A stretch of 28,972 nt of DNA. Source: Saccoglossus kowalevskii. Lineage: Eukaryota > Hemichordata > Enteropneusta > Harrimaniidae. The stretch spans positions 27,657 through 56,628 of the forward strand of contig NW_003132363.1 of NCBI RefSeq assembly GCF_000003605.2, in the 5' to 3' direction. The notes beneath the pieces were generated by a model. The model was not told where the DNA came from, did no database searches, and was given only the letters and a program-made list of their open reading frames with translations. The translations under genes were made by a program, and so were the position numbers. Below, piece by piece: positions 10,421 through 20,790 of the stretch (position 1 is its first letter; the number at the start of each line of letters is the position of its first letter).

Positions 10421-10877
10421 TGAATAACTACTCATCAAAATTCAATGAAACTTCATGCATTGATTCAGAAGTATTCTGGGATAATCTATAGAAGTGATTA
10501 ATATAGAGTTAAAACAATGCATATTGAAGAGTGGTGTCATTGCACCATGCATGCATAGGATATGGGTCTTGTATGAACAAAGATGGCAACACATTGACAT
10601 TACCAAGCTTTAACAAGATAATTTATTCAGTAATTAGAAAGTATCAAAGGAGTCATCAGAGGTAATTAGTGATGTTGCGCCCAGGTAAAAACTCATACTC
10701 ATGCTTTCAATTAGAAATGTGCATTGGATTATGGGAAAAATCAATGTTTATCAACACAAATATTGCACATCTTTAATTAACTTAAATTCCTAATATCTGA
10801 AAAATCAGATTAAAATTAAACATGTTTGATTTAAATTTATTTTTCTGCACTTTCTTCTAGCTTATTTGAGTGATACT

Positions 10878-13479
10878 ATGGCAGATATGCATGGAGTGCT
10901 TAATTTTCAAAATGAAGATTTGTTATTCATCCGTCGTGAAGGAAAGCAGTATGTGGTTTTTGAAGAAGTAGTTGAAAAATTCTTTCCCAAGTGTCAGTCA
11001 TCAAGATTCATATGCAATATGCTAAGTCAGATTGGAGAAACCACCAGCAAGATTACACATATAGAGGTGATGAAACTTCGCAGGAAGCTTGTTTACACTG
11101 AACATGGACGATGTTTAAATTTGCATAATAATTTGCTCAGTTTAAAGACGTTAAAACAGTGTTATGAAAAACTAACAAAAGAGTATAGTTTATCATTGAA
11201 AATGCTAGAAGATACCAACAGTTCAGCAGTGTCAACTTATGATGATTCTATTGATCAGAACCAAACCCAAATGCATACTCAGTCTGAAAAGAATGTTCAT
11301 AAGCCATTGTCTTTATTAGAACATCATCCTATTGCAACAGATACTCAAGTCTCAGGTAATGATGATGATGTTCCATCAAACAACAGAATGGAATCAGAAT
11401 CTCAGGCATCACAGCATGTATCAAATGAAGTGTCTGCAAATGTGAGAGGAACTAACTACATCTTGATTGACCATGTTCTTTTGCAAACTGTTACTCTTCT
11501 GGATGAGAAGTTCATATCAGCCAAATCAATCAAGGAGGATATTTTTCCAGTCAATTGGAAGAAAGCTGCCAGAATTATGAAAGATCTTCAAATAAAGATG
11601 TTACATCTTGTGGAAGATATGGGAAAGCATAAATGTTACTCAAAAGTAGAAAACAAGTTTATTTCAGCTGAACAGTTTGAACAGAAGTACCATTTGATAA
11701 AACAGATGTATGACCAGGAAATAGTTGAACAAGAAAATGTTCAAGATAGACATAGCTCACATATTGAGAATGATAATCAAGATGAAGGACATACACAACT
11801 AACACAAAAACCTGAAACATTGAATGGATTAACTGAGTGCTGTGAGAGTGTGTCTGATAATATCCAGGAAAATAAAGTTACAGATAGCGAAATGTCCAAT
11901 ATTAAAGCAGGATGTGAATCTGTTCATGCTGATCATGAAACAAACTCAAAAAATAACTGCACTGTTAGCTCCAGTACTGCAAATGGACTTGGCAGCTCAA
12001 TTGAATATAAAGATCATGATAACATTGATACTCCAGCATTAACACCATATGTTGCTACTACTGTTGTGAAAAATGATAAGTTGGAATGTGGTAACATACA
12101 TCATAGTAATGGTGAAAACATTAACCAGCCACTGGTAGAACTTAGGGGAGAAGAGGAATCATTGAGAAATGGTACTATTAGCCACAACAAATCTCTGAGT
12201 GAGAATTACAGTGCTGTTGATCACTTCAATGGTGGAAATTGCTCAAAGGACTATAGACTCAATGAAGGTAATGCAGATGAACGTGATGCAGCACTCTGTT
12301 CAGGAATGAATACACCTGAACCTAAGTCGGCAAATAAATGTATGTCTGTATGTTCTAGGCCAGCACTGTCATCATCATCGTCTGTCACCTCAATGTCTAA
12401 AGTTACTGGAATAAAAAATTCAAACTTAATTGATGAGACACAAACAATGTTAGTGACAGATCCAACAAAGTCTTATACTATCATTCAAGAAATATCTCAA
12501 CCACAACAATCGTTAACTAAAACTACCTCACCTGAGTCTATCATAACCTCTTTAGACAACACTACAGGTTCTCACTCCAAATTACCATTGAAAGAGCATG
12601 CATGTGACATGCATAATAGCCCTCATCAATCAAGAAAAAACAATCTTAAAAATGAGATGTCTTTCACTCAATTATCATTGGCTACCAGTGATGCATTGCC
12701 TGCCACGGAATGCATAGTTTCTAGTAATCAAAAACAAACATTGACAAAGTCCAGTAGTCAACAGACCAGCAGGCCAAGCACAAAGATTGATTGTGTTGTC
12801 TCAAGATTAAAGAACTGTGAAAAATTGCTAGTTACAAATAGTAAAGTTTCTGTTGGAATTACAGAAAAAAGCAAAAACCGGGACTGTGAACCCTCTGAAA
12901 GACGTAAACGGAAACAAACAGGAAAGGTTTTCACATTGTCAAAAAGAATTAAGTTGGAGTTTGATGAGGAAAAAGACCTTCAACATGATAAAGATGATGT
13001 AGACAAAGAACCTGATATGTCATCATCTTATCAACATTCGTGTGATGATGTATCTAGTATAAAAGATGTTTCAGAATGTGCTAGTGCTACCCGAAGTCCT
13101 CCACCTAACCCTAACCTGAAAAACAAAGTAATGGGTGTACATGCAAGCTCTACAGGACACAACAACAGGGAAAACAAACAGTCTGAACAAGAGTCTACTG
13201 TAGCTGCCAAAAATAATTCAGCAACACCATTGATTGAGCATCTTAATGCAGGTAACCAACCAAGGAAAAACAATCGCCGCAAGCAAAGCAACCCGACCTC
13301 CACAAAATGTGTGGATTTTCCCATTGTATCTTCAAAAATGATCCCCAAAAGCAGGGCCAAATATGGTTGTAGAAAATCAAAGCAGGTTGAGTTTGAAAAT
13401 GATGAAATACGTGGTGATTGCATTGCACATTCAACTGATTCTCATCAGATGAAAAACACTAAGGAATCATCTATATCCT
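10878..13479 (+). CDS. Large nuclear-type protein, exon A: duplicated Ski/Dachshund-like domain plus disordered region
   Basis: This exon encodes residues 1-867 of a predicted 1,935-residue protein that I do not recognise as a named gene. A splice acceptor (TTTCTGCACTTTCTTCTAG) ends at 10860. The ATG at 10878 has a good context (A at -3, G at +4), so 10861-10877 would be 5' UTR; the frame is also open back to the acceptor, so an upstream coding exon is possible. Residues 12-99 and 193-277 are two copies of one domain: both share E-x-x-FP (36-37 and 223-224), a following R, and a tail N-x-(L/I)-S-x-x-x-(L/F)-x-Q-x-Y. The G-K-Q near residue 22 and the final 'I/L-S ... Y' recall Ski/Sno/Dachshund domains; that link is my inference. 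The remainder is Ser/Asn/Thr-rich and probably disordered, with basic clusters at about 675-695 (R-R-K-R-K ... K-R-I-K), 796-803 and 822-835. The exon ends CCT|GTGAGT. Confidence 0.85.
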
Positions 13480-13894
13480 GTGAGTACCGTATTTTGTTTT
13501 CAAATATTGTGACATTGTAACCCTGATTCTGTGTTTGTTGGTCTTATTCTATATTACATGCTGAATCACATGATAATCAGATTGTTGAAAATGGTGATTC
13601 AAAGGGGAAATAACGTACCCAACCATAATTCTTTATAAAAAAAAAAGTCATATAGGAAAGTCCAAGAAGACAAAACAAATGATTGACAACAAACTATCCA
13701 CAAGAACAAGTCAGTACACTACAATTTATAAAAGAGTGAGCACAAATGTATACACAAACCCTTTGAATAGTAAAATTGAAAATAAATGACAATACTGTAC
13801 TTTTATTTAAAAAATATGATCTTTGCATATGTGATAATGTATACACTATTACCACCGATTGTTTATAAATTTTATATACGTTTGTCATTTACAG
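13480..13894 (+). other. Intron between the two giant exons (415 bp, phase 1)
   Basis: The donor is T|GTGAGTACC and the acceptor is TTTGTCATTTACAG|TATCA, preceded by a T-rich tract. Exon A ends with one base of a codon (T) and the next exon supplies TA, giving Leu 868 and keeping both large frames open. Unspliced, each frame would run into the intron: the upstream frame stops at 13520, and the downstream frame's nearest ATG is inside the intron at 13786. AT content and stop density rise inside it. Confidence 0.88.
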
Positions 13895-16800
13895 TATCAT
13901 CTGAATCTAATACCATATTTGTTGGTGGGTCAGTTGAAGAACAACAGGATTATACAAGAAGAAGAAAATTGAATGCATGCCAAGCTCCCCTCAGTTCAAC
14001 AAATAGTTCTCACCTATGCATCCCTGACAAACAGAATAAAAATCTACCGCAAAACATTTCAAATGAACATTCTACTCAGATTTTTAGAAATACCAGAGAT
14101 ATGAGAGACCTTAGTTCATACAACCAACGACATCCTGAGTTTAGCAGAAATGTTGAAAGCCATGAGGTAAATAATTTGCCTCCAGCTGGTGTTCCGGTGA
14201 GCAATTCTTTTCATAACATTACCACTTCACACTTGGAAAACAACATTCCCGCACAGTCTAAAAGCAGTGCTGCTTTGCTGAAACCACCTAAACCAAAGAA
14301 TTATGAAGCCCCATTGCATAATTCAGAACCTCAAAATCGTGTTGTATGCCCTATAATAAGAGAACTCCTACAGAATACAGATTATATTTCATTACCATAT
14401 GCATATAATTCAAGAGAAAAAATTATATATGGTGGTACTGGAAGATGCGAAAAAGGGAGTAATAAAAAAAAAAGAACTCAATATGCTTATAGTGACAGTC
14501 TACCCAAAAGAAGAAAGCGTAAGGTTATTGTTGATGTCAAAAAAAACACACAGAATGCATCACAGAAAAATCAATTTCGACAGCCATCTCCTTCAATGGA
14601 AAGTGTATGTCCATTAGATACAAGAATACCAGTTTCCAAGAGTGCAGAACAGAATATTGCTTTAGAGTCATTAAAAGAGTTGAACAATGACATGTCAATG
14701 GAATCTATTAGTCAGGAAAAAACTGTTAAACGACTATGCACAAGGAATGGAAGCATTCAGCAACAAGTAAATCAACAACAATGTGTGTGTACTTGTCTGC
14801 CTATGAGTAACCTCAACAACCTTGAATGCAGAAATTCTAACCCTGAATTGAATGAATGCCATCATAAACAAAATGTTTGTTTAACCAACTTCAATCTTGG
14901 ACCCGAATCAGTGGAAGACTTGCCATACAACATTTCATCTGCAAATAATCGGAATCTGCTACTACAAATCAAACCAAGGGCAATTGATGTTGCACAGAAG
15001 ATCTTCTCTGGTGATAATGGGAAACCAGTCAAATCGATTCAGAGTGACATAGGCCATACAGACAGAATGTTCAGTCCACCACTTCATTCTAATAACAGTT
15101 CCATGGTTAATAAACATAGGGAGTCATTTAAGCAAAATGATTTGACAAGTCAGCTATATCAGCAAACCATGAGTGATGTTTTGCATAATCTTGTTACCAC
15201 CAGGCAGAAAGATACTAATAAGGCACCTATGTTATTGGAAGGAGCAACAGATGTGTCATCTGCTAATTCCCAAAATGGACTTAAGATTGGTTCAGTTTAT
15301 TCTCTGTCAGGTATAATTGGCGAAAATGGAAAGCTTGTTGACACAATAGAAGCACAATCATTTCTTACAAACATGGAACCCATTGCATTCAGAAATACTG
15401 AATCATCCATCACACCAGTGTCAAATGATCCGACTATTATGCCCGCGAGTATGTGGCCTGATAATGAGAAAACTTGCACTGATGTTCCATCTGATTCTGG
15501 CCTGAAAATAGATTCTGTCTGTTCTCTCAAAGATATGAATAAATCAGTGCAGGAGGAAATTCATTGGTTAAACAATCACAACACTATGAGTAATCAATGT
15601 GAAATTTCTGTTAACGATAACGATGTCAAAACATTGATTGCACAAGAGAGAGAAAATATACCAGATGTGTGTGCAGTATATAGTGAAAAAAAACTTGTAA
15701 CTCAAGAAAAAAACTGTGCTGAAGGAATAAATCCTGGGCTGAAAATTGAATCAGTTTTTTCACTGAGTGAGATGCCTGAAGGTTCCCTGGCACTAATGAA
15801 CAGTGAAAATAATGTTAACAATTCTACTAAGATGGTAAACTCTGTTCTTTCTTCTGATTTTCATCAGTCTGATACACAGTCTGTGATTGGATTGAGTGGT
15901 GTTGAACCAGATGAAGGATTATATAGCATACCAAACAATTCAGGATTAAGAATTGACTCTGTGTGTTCTCTGTCTGGAATTCCTGAATTATCCAGTGAAG
16001 AGTTTGTAGATGTCATTAATTCAAATTATGTGACAAATATTAGGAAGTTGGGTCACACTGTTGAAACAAATCATGCAGAAAGTTCTTGCATCGATGTAGA
16101 TACTAATGGGTCATTACAAAATGGAATTGATAGTTCTACTGATTTCAGTGTTGATGTTCCCAGACCAGCATATCGTCATTCTACGTTTACTAATGATAAA
16201 TCACCTGTGAGTCCAATAAACAGACGCAACTCTTCCTCACATAATCTGGTTCATGATTGCCAGATATTGGAATTTCCTCAAAAGTCCAATATACAAAATT
16301 TAGGACTTACTACACAAATTTCCCATGCAAATGGAGTGGACATAACATCCAATAAACATATTTTACAAAGTGATAATCTTATTCAACCGGATGTTAACAA
16401 TGCTGTTTCACCCTCGCTATTGCCACCAGGTATGTGTATACCATATGTTCATGGTATGGTACCGAGCAGTGATGTGACTGGCCTAAGAACAACTTTTCAA
16501 AATGTAGCCCCAATTGCCTCCATAAACTCAGGAAAAGATGACCACCATTTTTCAATGACCCTTAGGTCAATGGCCAAGTATAATAAAGCGTCACAGATTC
16601 AACCTTCCAGGTCTTCAGAAAATTCAATCACAGCTGCAGAAACATCTGTGAAAACAAATGGTGCCTTTCAAACTAGAAGAGAACCACTTATACAGGCACA
16701 TGACACCAGCTCTCAATTCACTGCAATCACAAATACTCAAAGCATTCAGTTGTCTAGTGTATCATCAACTCCTGCTCAGAGAGTCAAAATGGTTTCATCA

Positions 16801-17077
16801 CTGCAGAGAGAAGATGTATGGGAGCCGAAATTGGTTACTGCTAAAAGAATGTTAGCAAAGAATCAACATCAGGACACAAGCAATACTAGTAGGTATGAAA
16901 ACAATCAAGATGATTCCAAAGTTGTGACAAAGAAAAAAAGTAGAGGAAGAAAGAATCTGTATTTCTCAATAAAACCACAACAATCATTAGGAATTAAGAC
17001 TCTACGTGTAACTGAAGGGAAGAAAAAAGGTGCAACATTTCATGATTTGCTTGAAGCGACAATAATTAAATGCTCTG
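13895..17077 (+). CDS. Large nuclear-type protein, exon B: disordered region with four GLKIxSVxSL motifs and basic C-terminal block
   Basis: This exon encodes residues 868-1928, continuing exon A. Most of it is Ser/Asn/Gln-rich and of low predicted order. A bipartite basic cluster (K-K-K-R at 1058, P-K-R-R-K-R-K at 1071) is a strong nuclear localisation candidate. A short motif G-L-(K/R)-I-x-S-V-(Y/C/F)-S-L appears at residues 1329, 1403, 1482 and 1551, usually followed by S-G/E-(I/M) and acidic residues; a half-copy (S-V-I-G-L-S-G) lies just before the fourth. From about 1881 to the end the composition changes to a basic, hydrophobic-patterned block (R-G-R-K-N-L-Y-F-S-I ... F-H-D-L-L-E-A-T-I) that looks folded and conserved. 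The exon ends TCTG|GTAAGT; reading on would add only 19 residues of intron. Function is unknown; I infer a nuclear scaffold or cofactor. Confidence 0.85.
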
Positions 17078-17365
17078 GTAAGTGTAGTATTCCACATGTA
17101 GAGGAATGGATATATTTTGACAGTTCAGCTCCATAATAATGCATGTTCCAAAAAGTCTGTTTGATTTTCTTTGTGGTGGCCATTAACTTGCATTATTACT
17201 CGTGTTTAACAAAGAGAATTACCGGTAGTACATTGTGGATACTAATAGTGATATTTTTCTAATACCCATTCCAATTTACCAATAAGCAGGTTGTCTAGAA
17301 ATTTAGGGTTGCATCCTCAATTGAAATACAGTTGAATAAAAATGATTTTAAAATCTTTTTTGCAG
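17078..17365 (+). other. Probable last intron (288 bp, phase 1)
   Basis: The donor GTAAGT at 17078 is a perfect consensus. The nearest good acceptor downstream is AAATCTTTTTTGCAG, ending at 17365. Joining them keeps the phase (G + AG gives Glu). The donor is strong; the acceptor choice is less certain, because another exon further right could be used instead. Confidence 0.6.
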
Positions 17366-17388
17366 AGCGTTTACAAGAAAGTCAATAG
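17366..17388 (+). CDS. Probable terminal coding exon of the large gene (7 residues and stop)
   Basis: After the TTTTTTGCAG acceptor the frame reads E-R-L-Q-E-S-Q and then TAG at 17386-17388. The charged helical run continues naturally from the preceding T-I-I-K-C-S. The exon would go on as 3' UTR. The coding part is so short that only the splice sites and phase support it. Confidence 0.5.
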
Positions 17389-17927
17389 TCTTGCGTTCAC
17401 AGCAGATGTATTAGAAATGTGACAAATGGCTAGCTGACAGTTCATCTCAGGCTTAAGTTTTCATCCAGTTTGAATGATTTGCTGTGGTTCACTTCCCTAA
17501 ATTTGCCTTTGATGCGTGATACTTTACTGGTTGGAATGGCATTCATGAAGTAATCTTGTACGTTTTCTGACTGGGGCATACGTTCTATCTTTAACAGTAG
17601 CAGTGGATTCTAAATCTTCAGGTTGATTGATACAATAGCGATAATTAAGGTAGAAGCCTAGTCATACTTTTTGACAAAATTGGTCATAAATCACATGACA
17701 ATGTTCATTAGTTTATTATGTACAATCGTGAAACTAATGTCTCATGGTAAATTGAAATAGCATTATTTTGTGTGTTACAGTTATGCTTTTTGAGAAACTT
17801 GTCCTAATATTTCTTGAAAATTTCTATTTTTAGAATAATTCCATAGAACTCTTTTTAAAACCCAAATTTTGAAATAATTCAGAACAACAAAAAGTACTCC
17901 ACCATTAACAATATATGATTTTTTCAG

Positions 17928-17971
17928 CCTATGTCAGATTTTGAGATATTGCATAATATCTCTGCCATAGG
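17928..17971. repeat. Short inverted repeat / hairpin
   Basis: The stem GAGATATT (17943-17950) pairs with AATATCTC (17955-17962) around the 4-base loop GCAT. The outer bases CCTATG (from 17928) pair with CATAGG (to 17971) after a short interruption. If the last exon is right this lies in the 3' UTR. Confidence 0.7.
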
Positions 17972-18122
17972 AACCTGTGGTAAGAGTGTTATAATAGTGT
18001 CAAAATGGCGACTTTCCACTAAAATACAACCATCAATTTCTTGGAAAAAAAGGCTGGTGACCCCCTACTTTTTTTAGGTCAATAACCTTACATTGCCTTG
18101 AAGTAAAGTTTATTGCAAAATG

Positions 18123-18128
18123 AATAAA
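18123..18128 (+). terminator. Candidate polyadenylation signal AATAAA
   Basis: This is the first AATAAA after the proposed stop codon at 17388, about 740 bp downstream. It is followed by a T/G-rich stretch (CTGGGTTTTTTT). The hexamer is common in AT-rich DNA, so this is only a candidate. Confidence 0.35.
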
Positions 18129-18218
18129 TTCTGGGTTTTTTTAATTTATGAGTAGACTTCTACTTTTAGTTAATTCATGATCTTTTTGTATACAAGTAAT
18201 TTCATATGATAACGTGTT

Positions 18219-18243
18219 CATATATATATATATATATATATGT
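18219..18243. repeat. (TA)n microsatellite
   Basis: About eleven consecutive TA dinucleotides are seen, bounded by CA on the left and TGTA on the right. Confidence 0.9.
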
Positions 18244-18492
18244 ATTTTTTCCCTGTCTCTCATTTATAAATATTATTTATTGTATGTATAACATGTCACC
18301 GTTTTGTAATTAATGTTTTATTAAACACATTTGTTTCACACAGCTTTTCATGTTTCAGATCAAACATGATATGAAAATTGTAAGTGTGTATTGCCCAACA
18401 AACGTTAATGTTAAATGTTAATGATTTATATTTGATAAATGCAATTTTTTCATTTAACGTGTTGAGTAGATTTTCCATTGCATTCCAAGTTG

Positions 18493-18578
18493 CATTGTAA
18501 TATGTGATGACTAAATGCAACAACTATGGTATTCACATTGTAATATGTGATGACTAAATGCAACAACTATGGTACCCA
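18493..18578. repeat. Tandem duplication, two 43-bp copies
   Basis: Copies at 18493-18535 and 18536-18578 both read CATTGTAATATGTGATGACT and then TAAATGCAACAACTATGGTA, differing only in the last few bases (TTCA versus CCCA). The near identity points to a recent duplication. Confidence 0.92.
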
Positions 18579-19497
18579 CATTAGCAGTTTTCAATAGCCG
18601 AACATCTTCAAGCAGTGATTGACTTTTCAGTATCTCTAAGTGTCAAGTCGCTGAATTCACGCAGGATAGTTTTTTTCAAAATTGGGCAATATTACAAAAT
18701 CTTTGCTTCCAAAATGAGCATTGAACATTATGAGCTTGTGTTTATCATGCAGCCAAAGCAGAATTAAAACAGCCATGCAATGCAAGATTTATTAATAGTG
18801 AAGGCAAATAATAACTTAGTTGATAAACTGCTATAAGTCAATTTTTGTGTAGTATAGTTCATGATTTCAGTTTTCGCCTGGTTGCTCAAAATAATGAAAC
18901 TCCAAATTTAAACTTTGCCAATAAAATTGTGAATGCTGATCTGCTTTCATTCAAATTCCAATATTTGAGTGATTGGCTCAAAAGAAAAACATTGTCTAAG
19001 CATGTATAACTGCATGTGACATAACTACGATTCCCACTTATTCAAATTGCGACACTTGCTGAATGTATTTATGAAACGTTTATAAGAACCCTGACTTTCT
19101 GCCATGTGTGATTGTTGCTACTAATAAATAAGCTGAAATATATGAAATTTAAATATATACAGCATTACTGTTATGTTGGTGTGTATACTTGCATATGCAT
19201 TTTTTGTTTTGTTTTGAGTTGATTTTTTTTGCACATTCAACATGTTCAATGAAAATACTATTATTTGTTCAATATGCAATTACATGTAATATGTATTGCC
19301 TTATTTAATCTGTTTTTATGTTACCATTGCCATATTTCAATAAAATTTTTTTATTTTGGATGTGCAAAGATCACTAATTTGTCATGTACATGTACTCCAT
19401 TCTCATTACATCATATATGTCCATGCAAGGTTGTCTTAATGCATAGCCATGCATATCAATAGATTTGTGTGTGTTTCTGTGTGATGTGTCTTCACAC

Positions 19498-19672
19498 ATT
19501 AACTCTTCTGTGATCTTTTGGCTGGGACGGTTTCGTTCAAACTTGGCAGGCAGGTCATACCATCACTCTGGTTTTGTGGTAAAGTCTTTAAAAAATCCTG
19601 GCCCACCTTGCCATGGCAACAGGCATAATACTGATTGTTTAATAGCTTCGCAGCAAATGTATCTCTTAAAAA
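19498..19672. repeat. Dispersed repeat, first of two nearby copies
   Basis: This segment starts TTAACTCTTCTGTGA, contains CCTTGCCATGGCAACAGGCA and ends TAGCTTCGCAGCAAATGTAT. A second copy at about 19952-20085 starts TTAACTCTTCTGTGA, contains TGTTGCCATGACAACAGCAA and ends TAGCTTCGCACCAAATGTAT, in the same orientation but with indels. Confidence 0.75.
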
Positions 19673-19688
19673 TCTAGGATTAAAAACG

Positions 19689-19771
19689 GCCATTAATTGA
19701 CCCAAAAATCAACATTTAGACATGTTATTAACAGTTTCTGGGGCATGTCTTGACCGATTTCATTCAAACTT
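19689..19771. repeat. 83-bp dispersed repeat copy, pair of 7639-7721
   Basis: It aligns base for base, without gaps, to 7639-7721 with about ten substitutions. The most conserved part is ACAGTTTCTGGGGCATG followed by ATTTCATTCAAACTT. The two copies lie on either side of the large gene in the same orientation. Confidence 0.8.
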
Positions 19772-19951
19772 AGTTTTTATGCCTGTTTCATGCACATTTG
19801 TAGTTAATATGCTAAATACTATCCCAATATGTAAGCATAATCTGACTATGCACATGATGTGTCATTGACAATGACTTGTTGATATCTTTTTTTTTATTAC
19901 TGAGAAATTTGACCTCAATGTTTTGGTAACTTTTCACCAGGAATGGCTTTT

Positions 19952-20085
19952 TTAACTCTTCTGTGAGTTAAAAGTCAAGTCATACTTTCAACTCTAGTTG
20001 GGTGGTAAAAATCTGCCCGCTGTTGCCATGACAACAGCAAAAAAATGTTTTTTAAATAGCTTCGCACCAAATGTATAACCTCTTA
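19952..20085. repeat. Dispersed repeat, second of two nearby copies
   Basis: This is the partner of the copy at 19498-19672; the shared landmarks are given there. Between the copies lies the 83-bp repeat and about 180 bp of unrelated sequence. Confidence 0.75.
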
Positions 20086-20653
20086 CCAGTCTTGTAATAG
20101 CAGTGTTCAAATGATCATGCTTTTTATTTTGGATAAGTAGCGCAATAACAATAGATGACTACAGGCATGATATTGTTACACTTTATCAACACAAGTCGCC
20201 ACGTAACTTTGAATGAACTTTAAATGCTGCGTTCAAAAAATTTAGAAAATACAATCGCAAAATGGTCAGAAATAAAAATAATCTAATTGCAGCAGAACTA
20301 TTGTAATACACATCGTCGGATGCATACACAACATTGACAATGTACCAGTTACAATATATAGTGTATTTAATCAAATATGTCCTAGGAATACAAGTGTAAC
20401 CCAATTATTTTGTGTGCCCAATATGTAGGTATTACTCATTAACTTAGGAAATGAGTTAGTATTTACACACCATTTTAGCATTCAATTGCAAACTATGTTT
20501 TATTACGTACTATTCATTCGTTTCGTATGCATAAATTACTCATCTACTCAGACAATATTGACAGGTTGGATACCTGTTTTGAAAACGAGGCAGTGGACAG
20601 AAATGACCGGGAATGAGAGTTGATTTAATTTTCTGTGCTCGCTATGTTGTATG

Positions 20654-20692
20654 TACTGTGGCCCATATATACAATTGGTCGATTACTTGGAA
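20654..20692 (+). repeat. Left terminal inverted repeat
   Basis: It begins TACTGTGGCCCATATATACA and runs to TACTTGGAAAT at about 20692. It pairs with the reverse complement of 25621-25682. Confidence 0.75.
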
Positions 20693-20790
20693 ATCACTCG
20701 TCTACATGAAAACTGCTCTGCTACATGAAAATCACTACACGAAAATTGTTCTGCTACTTCAAAATTGTTCGGTTACATGAAAATCTGGAA
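20684..20790 (+). repeat. Subterminal 19-bp repeats
   Basis: Six units of the form TACxTGxAAAxxxxTxCTGC start at 20684, 20703, 20722, 20736, 20755 and 20774. Spacings are 19, 19, 14, 19 and 19. Subterminal repeats next to a terminal inverted repeat are typical transposase-binding sites in several DNA transposon families; that role is inferred here. Confidence 0.6.

Larger units (their letters stand above)
5283..10860. other. AT-rich non-coding DNA upstream of, or in a 5' intron of, the large gene
   Basis: No convincing coding exon was found in this 5.6 kb. It holds dispersed and tandem repeats (listed separately), homopolymer runs (for example T-runs near 5770 and 7120) and short CATGTACATG-type tracts near 8315-8345 and 8575-8620. 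The next exon begins with a strong splice acceptor at 10860, so at least one 5' exon of that gene must lie here or beyond the left edge. I could not place it. A weak candidate donor is CCAG|GTAAAA at 10686. Confidence 0.6.
17389..20653. other. Presumed 3' UTR, then AT-rich repeat-bearing spacer
   Basis: No coding exon is convincing here. The first part should be the 3' UTR of the large gene. Contents include a hairpin at 17928-17971, a (TA)n tract at about 18219, a 43-bp tandem duplication at 18493, AATAAA hexamers at 18123, 18920, 19123 and 19339, and dispersed repeat copies between 19500 and 20090. Confidence 0.6.

Noticed and set aside
10866-10877. A TTG start for the large gene
   Set aside because: Non-ATG starts are rare in animals; the in-frame ATG at 10878 has a good context, and the TTG lies just after a splice acceptor.
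13480-13520. Read-through C-terminus of exon A
   Set aside because: The residues after 13479 follow a consensus donor (GTGAGT), and the downstream exon joins in phase, so they are intron.
13786-13894. N-terminal extension of the second large open frame
   Set aside because: It lies before a clear acceptor (TTTACAG at 13894), is hydrophobic and AT-biased unlike the rest of the protein, and is explained as intron.
17078-17136. Read-through C-terminus of exon B
   Set aside because: It follows a perfect GTAAGT donor; the added 19 residues are intronic.
20186-20404. 72-codon minus-strand frame
   Set aside because: Low-complexity, AT-driven, without splice or start context.
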